The translations under genes were made by a program, and so were the position numbers. A model generated the notes under the pieces. The model was not told the origin of the DNA, made no database searches, and worked only from the letters and a program-made list of their open reading frames with translations. Source: Pseudomonadota bacterium (lineage in GTDB: Bacteria; Myxococcota_A; Polyangia; GCA-2747355). From it: a DNA stretch of 64,000 nt. The stretch spans positions 1,236,001 through 1,300,000 of the forward strand of contig JADJTL010000001.1 in the NCBI GenBank assembly GCA_016711215.1. Direction: 5' to 3'. Below are positions 53,793-63,046 of the stretch, piece by piece (the first letter of the stretch is position 1; each line of letters begins with the position of its first letter).

Positions 53793-54502
53793 CGTCGCCC
53801 GCCGCCGCCACGGTGCTGCTGGCAGGGCTCAGCGCGCTGGGCGCCTGTCGGCTGCAGCCTCGGCCTGCGCCTCGGCCTCTCCCTCGGACCTCGCCGAGCA
53901 GCCCAGGGCCTCTGCGCGGCACCTGGTATACCGTGCAAGGCGGCGAACGCCTGCGGGCGATCGCGGCGCGCCTGCGTGTGCCCCTCGACGATCTCGAGGA
54001 GCTCAACGGTGTTTCCGCCGCCGACCCGCTCACGCCCGGACAACGCCTCTTCGTTCCGGCGCCCGCGCACGCCTCCTCCAGCCCGCGCGCGCGAGCGACC
54101 CCGCCAGCACCAACCACGCTGCCCATCACGCTCGCCTGGCCGCTCCAGGGCGGCCGTCTCACCTCGGGTTTTGGCCTGCGCGAGGGGCGCGTCCACGAGG
54201 GGATCGACCTGGCCGCCCCCGCAGGCACCCCTGTGCTGGCTGCGGCGCCCGGCCTGGTGATCTACGTCGGCTCCGGCCTGCGCGGCTACGGCAACCTGAT
54301 CCTGTTGCGCCATCGGGGCGGCATGGTCACCGTCTACGCCCACAATCGCCGCAATCACGTGCGCCAGGGCCAGCAGGTGCGCAGTGGCGAGGTGATCGCC
54401 GAGGTCGGTCGCAGCGGCCGCGCCAGCGCCAACCACCTGCACTTCGAGCTACGGCGCGGCGAGGAGCCGATCGATCCCGCGCCCCATCTGCCGCAGCGCT
54501 GA
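53771..54502 (+). CDS. LysM-M23 lipoprotein, NlpD-like
   Basis: NlpD proteins control cell separation amidases. The 243-residue protein has a lipoprotein signal ending LSALGAC, a LysM domain (about 50-95; GTWYTVQGGERLRAIAARL), a linker and an M23-like LytM domain (about 120-240). Of the zinc motifs, HEGID and HLHFEL are seen, so it could be active; NlpD itself is degenerate, so activity is uncertain. A TTG start at 53771 is the only one giving a proper signal, and it overlaps the end of pcm. The usual rpoS is not next; the RCC1 gene is convergent. Confidence 0.85.
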   Translation: MARPRGLASPAAATVLLAGLSALGACRLQPRPAPRPLPRTSPSSPGPLRGTWYTVQGGERLRAIAARLRVPLDDLEELNGVSAADPLTPGQRLFVPAPAHASSSPRARATPPAPTTLPITLAWPLQGGRLTSGFGLREGRVHEGIDLAAPAGTPVLAAAPGLVIYVGSGLRGYGNLILLRHRGGMVTVYAHNRRNHVRQGQQVRSGEVIAEVGRSGRASANHLHFELRRGEEPIDPAPHLPQR

Positions 54503-54552
54503 CCCCAGCGACGCCCGGAAGGGCTAGGGTGGGGAAGGGCTGCGGAGCGGGG

Positions 54553-57500
54553 CTAGGGGCAGGCGGGGCCGCAATCGTTGCTGTTCCTGCAGCTCTCGCC
54601 GGCGGCGATCCAGCACTTGCCATCGCCGACGGTGAAGGTGGGTGAGCAGGTGCGGTTGGGGTCGCAGTCCGCGGGGCTGTTGGTGGTGTCCTCGAGCAGC
54701 GGGTCGCAGACGCAGTCGCCGATCACCGGCGTGCAGTCGGCGGCGCAGCTATTGTTGAGCTTCTCGCCGAACTCGCAGATGCCGTTGCCGCAGATCAGCA
54801 CCTCGGTGCCTGGCCGAACGATCTGGCCGGCGAATAGGCCGTTTCCGAGCTTGCCCTGGTCCGCCCATCCCCAGCAGCGAAGGCGTCCATCGGTCAACCG
54901 CGCGCAGGCTAAGTAGCCGGTCGAAGGCACGATTTGCGCGACCGGGGGCAGGTCCACGACCTGCGTGAAGACGCGCGGCGCGGAATTGCTCGTGCACCAG
55001 AGGGTGCCGTCCGTCTTGAGCGCACAGGTTTGGTCTGAACCGACCGCAATGTCCGCTACCTGTGTGAGCCCACTCGGCTGTACGGGCGCCTCACGATCGG
55101 CAGTTGTGCCATCACCAAGCGTGCCGAATTGGTTTTCCCCCCAGCACCACGCGGTGCCGTCCGTCTTGATTGCGCAGGTGTGGCTCGCCGAAAGGCTCGC
55201 GGCAAGCTTCACGACGCTGCTCAGTCCGGTGACCTGGACAGGCGCCAGGCGCGTCGTTACGGTGCGAACCCCGTCGCCGACCGAATAACCCCAATTGCCC
55301 CCAAGGCACCAGACGGTGCCGTCGGTTCGTCGGGCGCAGGTATGCCCGTAGCCGATCACCACCTCGGCGACCTGGGTCAAACCGCTGACCGCCACCGGCG
55401 TGAGACTGGGGCTGAGGGTGGTGCTTCCGCTGCAACTCGGGCAGCGAGGGTCAAAGCCCCAGCATTTCACCGCTCCCGTGTTGAGCACGGCGCAAGTGGA
55501 GGTGCCCCCGGCCACGATCCCGGTGACCCCGGTCAGGCCACTGACGACCACCGGCGCGCGTCGGTCCGTCGTCGTGCCGTCGCCGAGCTGGCCGGAGCTG
55601 TTCTGGCCCCAACAGCGCACTGTGGCATCCGCGTAGCGGGCACAGGTGTGGCTCCCCCCGAGTGCGAGCTCAATGGGGGTGCCTACTGCCGACACGAGCA
55701 CCGGCGTGGAGCGGCTGACGGTGGTGCCGTCGCCGAGCTGGCCGAAGCTGTTGGCGCCCCAACAGCGCCATCGGCCGTCGCTCGCTTGTCGATAACACGC
55801 GTGGGAGGAGACCGTTCTCGGCAAGGAAAGGGCGGGACAGTCCGCAGGACAGCTCGCAGGCGTTTCCGCTTCGGAGCACTTGCCGTCGCCGCAGCTTGTC
55901 GAGCGGCAGTCGCCGGGGCTGAGTTGCTGGGTCTCGTTGGCCGAACATACGCCGTCGTCCTTGTCGCACCGGATCACCTTGGCCACGACGGGGACCTTGC
56001 GGTTCGTGCTGGCTGCGTCGCCGACGAAGCCATTGTAGTTCCAGCCCCAGCAACGCAGCAGGCCGTCGGCGGAGCGCGCGCAGCTCGTCCCGGCATCGCC
56101 CACCGCGAGATCGGTGGCGTTGGTCAGACCGCTGACCGTGACGGGCACGAGCCGATTGGTGGTGCTGTTGTCACCGAGCTGGCCAACGACGTTGTAGCCC
56201 CAACAGCGCACGGTCCCATCCGCGAGCCGCGCGCAGGTGTGGCCGTCCGCCGCAGCAACCTGCTTGGCGTTGGTGATGCCGCTGACCACCACCGGCAGGG
56301 TCCCGCCCACCGTCGTGCCGTCGCCGAGCTGACCGTACCAAGGGCTGCCCCAGGTGCGCACGGTGCCATCCGCCAGCACTGCAGCGCCTGCACCGCCACC
56401 GACCGCGAGCCCCGTGGCATTGGTGATCCCGTTGACGGCCACCGGCGTGAGGCGGCGAAGGGTCGTGCCGTCGCCGAGCGCGCCGCCAGTGCCCCAACAG
56501 CGCACGCTCCCATCGGCGAGCCGCGCACAGCCATGGCCCGAGTACTGCCCGCCTGCCCCAACCTCGACCACGCCGTTCAGGCCGGCGACCGCGACGGGAC
56601 TGAGGCTGTAGTCGCTCGCCGATCCGTCGCCGAGCGCCCCACGCGTACTGACGTAGCCCCAGCAGCGGACCGTGCCGTCGTTGAGCCGCGCGCAGGCGTG
56701 GTCTTCCCCCACCGCGACCTGGGCAACATTTTCCAGGCCGCTGACCGGCGCGGCGGGAAGCCTTTCGAAGCTTCCGCTGTTGATGGTGCCCCGACCGAGC
56801 TGCCCAGCCCAGTTCACGCCCCAGCACCACACGGTGGCATCTGACCGACGGGCACAGGTGTGGTTATCCCCGACGGCCACCTCCAGCACCTTGTCCAGGA
56901 CGCCGTTCGCGGTGGTCACCGGCCCGGTCGGTATGGGCACCCCATACTGCCCGCCAAAACACCACACGGTACCGTCGGTCTTGACCACGCAGGTTCCGTT
57001 GGTGCCGGTGTCGAAACGGCCGACGCAGCAGGCCTGGCCGGGCTGGCAGGTGACGAAGCTCGGGCAGCGGCGGGCGGTGCCCGTGTCGTAGAGATTGAGG
57101 CCCAGCCGCGCCTGGTTGGCGCCGGTGCCGACGGGGAAGCTGCTGCAGCTCGTGCCGCTGACGGCGACTGGGGCGAGCTCGGGCACGCCCCAGTCGGTCG
57201 CCCACGTGCAGTTTTGCCGGTACCACGGCGCCGCTGACAGGTCGAGCAGCAGCCCATTGCTGACGGTGCCCTTGGAGGCCAGGTCGGGCGTGTTGTAGCC
57301 GGGCTCGCACTGGTTGAGCTTGGCGTAATCAAAGGCCCTGCCGCCGGTCTTGTCGGCGTTGTTGTAGGGGCTGACCTGTACGCCGGAGCGGCTGGTGGCG
57401 GTCTTGAGCGCCAGCGCGGCGAGAAAGTCGGCTGCCTTGCTGGTGCCGTCGCTGTGATTGTCCACGGGGTTGAGGTTCCAGGCGTTGTCGAGCGCGTAGC

Positions 57501-58563
57501 CGTTGGCCGGCGTGCCGGGCTGGGTCCGCTCGATGATCGCGCCCAGGTGGGCCTGGATCAGCTCGAAGTGGGCGTTCCAGGTGTTGGCGCCCCAGGTGAT
57601 CGCCTTGACCATCATCGGGTAGGGCGAGAGCGTGTTGGGCTTGACGGCATAGCCGGCGATGCCGTTGGCCAGCCGGCCGCGGCCGCAGAAGTAGCGGCTC
57701 TGGCGGGCAGTCTCGTCGAAGGCCTTGACGCAGAAGTAGCGGAAGAAGGTGCCGAAGGTCGGAATCGTGCCGTCGCCGTTGAGCGCCTGGACCTCGGGGC
57801 CGGTCACCGGATGCAGTAGGACGGGGCGGTAGGCCTTGTCGGCACAGGCCAGCGCCTGGGCGGAGAAGACCTCGTGGCTGACGGTGGTCTCGGGAGTGCC
57901 GTTGCCGTCGAAGTCCTCGGCGATGTTGACCTTGAGCGGCAGACAGGGGCTGCTGCAGGGCGGGCTGGGGCAGCAGGCCTCGTAGACGCGCTCGACCTGG
58001 GTCTTGAGCGTATTCCAGCGCGGCAGCACCAGCTCGACGTCGCGCGTGCCATCCGGCAGGGCCGTCGGCAGCGTGTAGGGTAGCTTCGTCGGTGGGCAGA
58101 CCACCTCGGTCTGAGCGAAGGTGTACTCGGAGAAGTCCGTCAGCGTCGTCGAGGGAATCAGCAGGTTGCCGACATTGATCGCGTTCATCGCGTTCATCGC
58201 GTTCATCGCGTTCATCGCGTTCATCGCGTTCATCGCGTTCATCGCGTTCATCGCGTTCATCGCGTTCATCGCGTTCATCGCGTTCATCGCGTTCATCGCG
58301 TTCATCGCGTTCATCGCGTTCATCGCGTTCATCGCGTTCATCGCGTTCATCGCGTTCATCGCGTTCATCGCGTTCATCGCGTTCATCGCGTTGCTGCTGT
58401 TGCTCGCGGCCTGCGCCCGCACCGCCGGCGGCGTGCTCAGCGCGCTGTCATCCGCCAGGCCCTCGCAGCCGACCAGGGCGCCAAGAGCCACCAAAGCCCC
58501 GAGACGAGCTACCTGCAGCGCCCGACCAAGCCCCGCTCCACTGACAGTTCGACGCATTGACAT
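54553..58563 (-). CDS. RCC1-repeat lipoprotein with N-terminal NAM repeat
   Basis: The 1336-residue protein has a lipoprotein signal ending ALGALVGC, then a perfect run of NAM triplets (see repeat). A domain of about 350 residues follows that I do not recognise (PTKLPYTLPTALPDGTRDVE and later), then many RCC1 repeats with the WCWGxNxxGQLGDGT pattern, forming one or two seven-bladed propellers. Cys-rich blocks (CGDGKCSEAETPASCPADC) lie between and after them. It is probably anchored on the cell surface. The ATG at 58563 has GGAGG about eight bases upstream. It is convergent with the nlpD-like gene. Confidence 0.85.
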   Translation of the reverse strand: MSMRRTVSGAGLGRALQVARLGALVALGALVGCEGLADDSALSTPPAVRAQAASNSSNAMNAMNAMNAMNAMNAMNAMNAMNAMNAMNAMNAMNAMNAMNAMNAMNAMNAMNAMNAMNAMNAMNAMNAINVGNLLIPSTTLTDFSEYTFAQTEVVCPPTKLPYTLPTALPDGTRDVELVLPRWNTLKTQVERVYEACCPSPPCSSPCLPLKVNIAEDFDGNGTPETTVSHEVFSAQALACADKAYRPVLLHPVTGPEVQALNGDGTIPTFGTFFRYFCVKAFDETARQSRYFCGRGRLANGIAGYAVKPNTLSPYPMMVKAITWGANTWNAHFELIQAHLGAIIERTQPGTPANGYALDNAWNLNPVDNHSDGTSKAADFLAALALKTATSRSGVQVSPYNNADKTGGRAFDYAKLNQCEPGYNTPDLASKGTVSNGLLLDLSAAPWYRQNCTWATDWGVPELAPVAVSGTSCSSFPVGTGANQARLGLNLYDTGTARRCPSFVTCQPGQACCVGRFDTGTNGTCVVKTDGTVWCFGGQYGVPIPTGPVTTANGVLDKVLEVAVGDNHTCARRSDATVWCWGVNWAGQLGRGTINSGSFERLPAAPVSGLENVAQVAVGEDHACARLNDGTVRCWGYVSTRGALGDGSASDYSLSPVAVAGLNGVVEVGAGGQYSGHGCARLADGSVRCWGTGGALGDGTTLRRLTPVAVNGITNATGLAVGGGAGAAVLADGTVRTWGSPWYGQLGDGTTVGGTLPVVVSGITNAKQVAAADGHTCARLADGTVRCWGYNVVGQLGDNSTTNRLVPVTVSGLTNATDLAVGDAGTSCARSADGLLRCWGWNYNGFVGDAASTNRKVPVVAKVIRCDKDDGVCSANETQQLSPGDCRSTSCGDGKCSEAETPASCPADCPALSLPRTVSSHACYRQASDGRWRCWGANSFGQLGDGTTVSRSTPVLVSAVGTPIELALGGSHTCARYADATVRCWGQNSSGQLGDGTTTDRRAPVVVSGLTGVTGIVAGGTSTCAVLNTGAVKCWGFDPRCPSCSGSTTLSPSLTPVAVSGLTQVAEVVIGYGHTCARRTDGTVWCLGGNWGYSVGDGVRTVTTRLAPVQVTGLSSVVKLAASLSASHTCAIKTDGTAWCWGENQFGTLGDGTTADREAPVQPSGLTQVADIAVGSDQTCALKTDGTLWCTSNSAPRVFTQVVDLPPVAQIVPSTGYLACARLTDGRLRCWGWADQGKLGNGLFAGQIVRPGTEVLICGNGICEFGEKLNNSCAADCTPVIGDCVCDPLLEDTTNSPADCDPNRTCSPTFTVGDGKCWIAAGESCRNSNDCGPACP
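58181..58387. repeat. 23 perfect copies of a 9-bp repeat
   Basis: The unit GCGTTCATC on the + strand repeats 23 times without a change from 58181 to 58387. On the minus strand it encodes (NAM)n in the RCC1 lipoprotein right after the signal. Because the unit is nine bases long, slippage would change the repeat number without breaking the frame. Opposite-strand reading gives (IAF)n, which is not supported as a gene. Confidence 0.97.
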
Positions 58564-58593
58564 GAGGCACCTCCGCTTATTGGCATTGCTTCT

Positions 58594-58624
58594 TTAGTAC
58601 GCCCGCATACTGGTTTTCTGTCAA
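58594..58624 (-). promoter_or_regulatory. Possible promoter of the RCC1 gene
   Basis: Reading the minus strand, TTGACA (58624-58619), 19 bases, then TACTAA (58599-58594) lies about 30 bases before the start. The -35 is perfect and the -10 is weak; the spacer is longer than usual. Confidence 0.4.
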
Positions 58625-58880
58625 GCCATAAATCGACAGGCCCACTCACGCCTCAGGTCCGCGAATCGAGCTGCTGCTTTCCGACTGCTCGCCGCACCAG
58701 CTCGGAGTGTCTCGTGCGACGATCGGAGCTCCGCGTAGCAGGAGCCAGACGCGGGACGCGACTGACGAGGAGAGGCTGGGGCTGTGCCTCTGCTTTGTGC
58801 CGCGCCACGGGGCGCGTCTGCGCCCACGAACGCTGCTAGGCGCCGATCGGCGCTGCCGGCTCGGCCCTCGTCACCGCGCT
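58625..58880. other. No gene seen
   Basis: Between the RCC1 promoter and the palindromic element, only short Arg/Ala-rich frames are present. I see no RNA or clear motif. Confidence 0.5.
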
Positions 58881-59045
58881 TAGCAGCCCGTTGATCGATT
58901 GCTCCCGTCGCGAGGCACAGCACTGCGACCCGAGGTCGGCGTCGCGAAAACTACCCATAGCAGCGCTATGGCCACGTTTCCGCTCCTTGCCCTCGGGCCG
59001 CAGCTCTATACCTCGCTCGGTCCGCAATCGATCAACGGGCTGTTA
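58881..59045. mobile_element. 165-bp imperfect palindrome, possible MITE or IS remnant
   Basis: The two ends match as inverted repeats: CAGCCCGTTGATCGATTGC at the left (58884-58902) and its reverse complement at the right (59024-59042), extending to 22 bases with one mismatch. Similarity continues inward at about two thirds identity to a centre CATAGC-AGC-GCTATG (58956-58970). The right end supplies the TGA of the mrfB-like gene (59032-59034). A partial second copy lies at 40892-40923. It could be a palindromic extragenic repeat, a terminator, or a mobile remnant; no transposase is present. Confidence 0.6.
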
Positions 59046-60375
59046 GCTTGCGCTGAAGGCGCCGCAGGCGGTGGAGCAGCGCCGAATCGCCCACCGCGAG
59101 GGCGGGCGCAGTTCGCAGCAGCGCGGCTGCCCGCGCCAGATCACCGGTGACGTGCTCATGGTATTTCGCCAGCGCCACCTGCGCGCTGCTGCTCTGCGGC
59201 AGCGCCTGGCGATACCCTTCCCACAGGACCTCGAGCGCCCTCGAGCGCCCAGTGCGGCGTAGCTGAGCAGCGAGTGCCACGGTGGCCCGATGGCGGAGAT
59301 GTCCTGGCAAGCGGCTCGTCAAGGCGCGCTGCAGACAGGCTTCGCCGAGCGCCGCGTCACCCCGGCGCAGCTGTCGGATGCCGGTGGCGCAGAGCTCCGC
59401 CGCGTCCTCTGCCCATTGCAAGGGATCGAGCACGTGCCGCGTCAGGCGCTCGAGCAGGAGCGCCAACGAGCCGACGTCGCGATGATTGTGCTCGGCTATC
59501 CGCTGAATCCCCGCGCGCCGGCCATGACGGAGGAAGTCAGCATAAAGCGCGGGCACGTCCGCACCGTCGATGTCGTGCTCGCGCGCCAGACCGAGCAGCT
59601 CGCGCTCGATCGTCACCAGCCGGCAGTTGCTGAGTCGCGCGCCGAAGTGGTAGCGCGCGACCGCGAGCAAGTCGAGGTGGGCCTGAGCCAGCTGCAGCGC
59701 CTCACGATGGAGCGCCGCCCGTACGCGTAGCAGCGGAAGGTCAAAGCTCGCGCCGTTGAAGGTGACGAGCAGGCGCGCGCGCGCCAGATAGGGCGCCAGG
59801 GCCCGCAGTACCTCCGCCTCGCGCTCGGGGTGCTCGACGAAGAGCTGGTCGATCGCGAGGCTACCACCCGGTCCCCAGAAGCCCCCCACGCCGATGAGGA
59901 AGACCACCGTGCCGGCGCTGCGAGCCAGTCCGGTGGTCTCGGTATCGAGGAAGAGCACCTCCTCCGCAGCAAGCCCTCGCGCCGGGTCGCGATGATCCTC
60001 GGTGCACCACGCTGCGGCGCTTTCGGGGTCGACGGGCACGCGCAGCGCCGCCGGCGCCGGGGGAGAGCGTCGCGGACCCGTTGAAAGCGCTGCGAGCGCG
60101 CCGATCCGCTCGAGCAGCGCGGCGTCGGCGATCAGCGCTGGGGTCGCGGCCGCCGGGTAGTCCGGCGCCGAGAAGGGCTCAGGAGCCCGTGGCGCCGGCC
60201 GCGCTCCTGCCGCTGGCCGCGCGCGCTCGAGCTGGCTGATCTGCCGTCGAAGTGCTCGCACGAGCTGATCGGCGCTCCACCCCGAGCGCTCCCCTGCAGC
60301 GCCAGCGGATCGCGCACTGTCGGCGGGCTGTGTCGACGCCGGATAGCAGCGACGCAGACGCTCAACGAGGCTCAT
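59032..60375 (-). CDS. mrfB: RNase H-like exonuclease, MrfB/YprB-like
   Basis: The 447-residue protein has an RNase H-fold exonuclease core: VLFLDTETTGLARSAGTV, LLVTFNGASFDLPLLRV and EHNHRDVGSLALLLERL, with the acidic residues in place. The last 120 residues look like TPR helices. It is next to a DUF1998 helicase gene, as in Bacillus MrfAB, a pair that repairs mitomycin C damage (known there; inferred here). ATG 60375 is preceded by GGAGGT; the longer TTG 60387 form is less likely. It follows mrfA by 24 bases. Its stop lies inside the palindromic element. Confidence 0.78.
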   Translation of the reverse strand: MSLVERLRRCYPASTQPADSARSAGAAGERSGWSADQLVRALRRQISQLERARPAAGARPAPRAPEPFSAPDYPAAATPALIADAALLERIGALAALSTGPRRSPPAPAALRVPVDPESAAAWCTEDHRDPARGLAAEEVLFLDTETTGLARSAGTVVFLIGVGGFWGPGGSLAIDQLFVEHPEREAEVLRALAPYLARARLLVTFNGASFDLPLLRVRAALHREALQLAQAHLDLLAVARYHFGARLSNCRLVTIERELLGLAREHDIDGADVPALYADFLRHGRRAGIQRIAEHNHRDVGSLALLLERLTRHVLDPLQWAEDAAELCATGIRQLRRGDAALGEACLQRALTSRLPGHLRHRATVALAAQLRRTGRSRALEVLWEGYRQALPQSSSAQVALAKYHEHVTGDLARAAALLRTAPALAVGDSALLHRLRRLQRKLTAR

Positions 60376-60399
60376 GCTGACCTCCAAGCCCAGCGGATC

Positions 60400-62895
60400 T
60401 CAGGAGGCCTGAGCGACCGCGCGCAGGCCGGTCGAAGCAGCGACGAGGCTCGACTGCAAGAGCGTCGAGAGCCGCGCCGCGTCGCCCTTGATGGTCGCGC
60501 TACGCCCCGGTCCGACGCAGGCTGGGCAGCCCGCGTGGCAGGCACAACGGGCCAGTTGGCGGGCCGTGCGCTGGAGCAGATCGGCGGCGCACTCGAAGAG
60601 GCGCTCGCTCAAGCCCGTACCGCCGGCGTAGGCGTCGTAGAGGAAGAGGGCAAGGGGGGCGGCGAGGGCGCCAGCGGCGAGCGGGTGCGCCGCACGCTGA
60701 TCGACACCGGCGAACCAGCCCTCATGCGCCTGGGCCACGGCGTAACCGAGATCGTGCCGGTCACTCATCAGCAGGACGACCGCTGCGGTGCGCAGGCAGT
60801 AGGCATAGGCCAGCGCCGCAGCGGCCAGCGCCGCCGACCCACAGCCCAGGGGCGCGACCAACGCGGGATCGATCGTCAACCAGAAGGCGCTGGTGTGCAG
60901 CTCGCGATCGGGCTGGGTGACCTCGCCGTAGCCGATGTTCTCGTGGCTATGGAGCTTGATCTTCTTGAAGCCGACGACGCGCTCGACGAGGTGCACCTCG
61001 CCCTGAGCCAGGGGCCCGCGCTGCTGCAGCCGCTCCAGCACGCGGAGGCGGCGCTGGGTCATCGCATCGGTGAAGTAGTCGACGTCGACCGCGCGGACAT
61101 AGGCCTTGCGCTGCTCATGATTGAGTTCAAGGACCTCGTACTGCCGGCCCTCGATTTGATGGATCGCGTGGTCATGCAGGACCTGCGGCGCATCTCGGTA
61201 GTCGACCTCGGCGAGGACCTCTGCCCGCGCGCGCTCGACGACGAGGAAGTTCTCCTCGAGCGGACCGCGCAGCGCGACGTCGTTGGCAGGGAACTCGGCT
61301 CCGACGTAGTGATAGCTCTCGCGGCCGCGGTGCAGCAGCCCCGCGTCGGCCAGCGTGGCCAACGCGGCCTGCGCCTCGCTCGGAGCGAGCGAACCATAGG
61401 CCTCGCGCTGGGTGAAGGGGAGCTCGTAGGCAGCGCACTTGAGGTGCGGAACGAGCACGGCGACGTTGTCGGGGTCGGTGCACGCATGCTCCGCGCCCTG
61501 ACCGAAGAGGTACTCGGGTTCGCTGGCGACGAATTGGTCGAGCGGATCGCTGCCGAGGACCAGCAGGGCGAGGCTCGGGCGCTGCTGACGCCCCGCGCGC
61601 CCGGCGCGCTGCCAGGCGGCTGCCCGGCTCCCAGGCCAGCCGGCCATCACGATCGCGTCGAAGCTGCCGATGTCGATGCCGAGCTCGAGCGCCGAGGTTG
61701 CCACCACGACGTCGGTTTCGCCGGCGCGCATCGCACGCTCGACCGCTCGACGCCGCTCCGGGAGGTAGCCCCCACGGTAGCCACGCACGCGCGAGGTTGC
61801 CGCCAGGTCAGTCGAGTCGCGACCCTCGGCAGCAGCGGCGGACGCGGAGGCCGCGCCTGCCAGCATCGCCTGCAGCGAGGGCGCTGGAGCGGCGAGGCGC
61901 TCGGCGCGCGTCTGGTCAGCGCGGAGGGTCTCGCGCAGGTAGTGCACCGCCACCTCCACCGAGCGCCGGCTGCGGCAGAAGAGCAGTGTGCTGACGCCCT
62001 GCGCCACGAGCTCGCGTGTCAGCCCGCAGGCGGTCTTGAGGCAACTCGCACGCAAGCCCAGGCCGGGATCGATGGCGGGCGGGTTGTAGAGCAGGAAGTG
62101 GCGATCCCCGCGCGGCGCGCCGTGGTCCGCGACGCACTGCACGGGGGAGCTCCAGAGCTGCGTCGCCAGCTCAGCGGGGTTGGCGATCGTTGCGCTCGTC
62201 GCGACGAGACGCGGGCTCGCGCCATGAAAAGTGGCGACGCGCCGTAGTCGGCGCAGCACGTTGGCGAGGTGGCTGCCAAAGATCCCGCGGTAGCTGTGCA
62301 CCTCGTCGACGACGACGAAGCGCAGCCCGGCGAGGAACTCGGCCCAGAGCGGATGGTGCGGCAGGATGCCGGCATGGAGCATCTCCGGGTTCGTGGCGAG
62401 GATACGCGCCCGGCGTGCGCTGCGGCGTTCGCCTGGCGGCGTATCACCATCATAGACCGCGATCCCGAGCGGCAGCTCGAGCCCACGAGCGAGCGCGCGC
62501 GCGGTCTCGATCTGGTCGCGCGCCAACGCCTTGGTCGGAAAGAGGTAGAGCGCGCGGGCGGTCGGGTCGGCGAGCAGCGCGTCGAAGACGGGCAGGTTGT
62601 AGCAGAGCGTCTTGCCCGAGGCTGTCGGGGTGGCGACGACGAGATCCTCGCGCCGCTGCAAGGCCGCGTAGACGGCTGCCTGATGGCGATAGAGCGTAGC
62701 GATGCCCTGCGCCTCGAGGGCGCGCCGCAGCCGCGGGTCGAGCCCGCCTGGAAGCGGCTCGCTGCGCGCGCGCTCGGCGGCAAGGAGCCGGTGCGCGACG
62801 ATGTGGCGCTGGTGTGGGCCGCTCAGCCAGCGTTCGACCAGGGGCGTGATCGCTGTGGGTTGAGCTGAGGGGTCGCGCAGGGGGACTGCCGTCAT
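60400..62895 (-). CDS. mrfA: DEAD/DEAH helicase with DUF1998, MrfA/YprA-like
   Basis: The 831-residue SF2 helicase has TPTASGKTLCYNLP (Walker A), FPTKALARDQ, ATNPEMLH, VDEVHSYRG in place of the DExH, ATSATIAN, LLFCRSRRSVEV, ALELGIDIGSFDAIV and QRAGRAGR. The C-terminal region has DAYAGGTGLSERL and a four-Cys cluster CACHAGCPACVGPG, typical of the DUF1998 part. Residues after the core therefore match MrfA, a DNA-damage helicase in Bacillus. It is transcribed first, then mrfB. The region before its start has twin TGTACAG motifs. Confidence 0.87.
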   Translation of the reverse strand: MTAVPLRDPSAQPTAITPLVERWLSGPHQRHIVAHRLLAAERARSEPLPGGLDPRLRRALEAQGIATLYRHQAAVYAALQRREDLVVATPTASGKTLCYNLPVFDALLADPTARALYLFPTKALARDQIETARALARGLELPLGIAVYDGDTPPGERRSARRARILATNPEMLHAGILPHHPLWAEFLAGLRFVVVDEVHSYRGIFGSHLANVLRRLRRVATFHGASPRLVATSATIANPAELATQLWSSPVQCVADHGAPRGDRHFLLYNPPAIDPGLGLRASCLKTACGLTRELVAQGVSTLLFCRSRRSVEVAVHYLRETLRADQTRAERLAAPAPSLQAMLAGAASASAAAAEGRDSTDLAATSRVRGYRGGYLPERRRAVERAMRAGETDVVVATSALELGIDIGSFDAIVMAGWPGSRAAAWQRAGRAGRQQRPSLALLVLGSDPLDQFVASEPEYLFGQGAEHACTDPDNVAVLVPHLKCAAYELPFTQREAYGSLAPSEAQAALATLADAGLLHRGRESYHYVGAEFPANDVALRGPLEENFLVVERARAEVLAEVDYRDAPQVLHDHAIHQIEGRQYEVLELNHEQRKAYVRAVDVDYFTDAMTQRRLRVLERLQQRGPLAQGEVHLVERVVGFKKIKLHSHENIGYGEVTQPDRELHTSAFWLTIDPALVAPLGCGSAALAAAALAYAYCLRTAAVVLLMSDRHDLGYAVAQAHEGWFAGVDQRAAHPLAAGALAAPLALFLYDAYAGGTGLSERLFECAADLLQRTARQLARCACHAGCPACVGPGRSATIKGDAARLSTLLQSSLVAASTGLRAVAQAS

Positions 62896-62903
62896 GTCAT
62901 GAC

Positions 62904-62938
62904 CTGTACAGATGTGAGGTGGTGAATGGATGTACAGT
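62904..62938. promoter_or_regulatory. Twin TGTACAG motif between mrfA and yicC
   Basis: CTGTACAG (62904-62911) is palindromic, and TGTACAGT recurs at 62931-62938. On the minus strand this follows a weak promoter (TTGACC, 17 bases, TACTGT), so it could be an operator of mrfA. The regulator is unknown; it does not match a LexA site I am sure of. Confidence 0.35.
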
Positions 62939-62987
62939 ATTGCCGCGGCCGCCCTCGGTCAACTTTCCGCTGGGGCTTTCCGCTGCT

Positions 62988-63017
62988 TTGACAGTCCGCG
63001 TGGGCTTGCAGTAGAAG
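62988..63017 (+). promoter_or_regulatory. Promoter of yicC
   Basis: TTGACA (62988-62993), an 18-base spacer and TAGAAG (63012-63017) lie 29 bases before the yicC start. The -35 is perfect and the -10 is good. Confidence 0.6.
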
Positions 63018-63046
63018 CGGAACGAGCGCGCGGCAGGGAGATCCGG

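Noticed and set aside
58181..58387. CRISPR array
   Set aside because: The repeat is nine bases long with no spacers.
58121..58597. Plus-strand IAF-repeat open frame over the 9-bp repeat
   Set aside because: It is the reverse reading of the NAM repeat, with no ribosome binding site; the lipoprotein on the minus strand explains the DNA.
58836..59150. Two similar short open frames on opposite strands
   Set aside because: They resemble each other only because they read the two arms of the palindrome.
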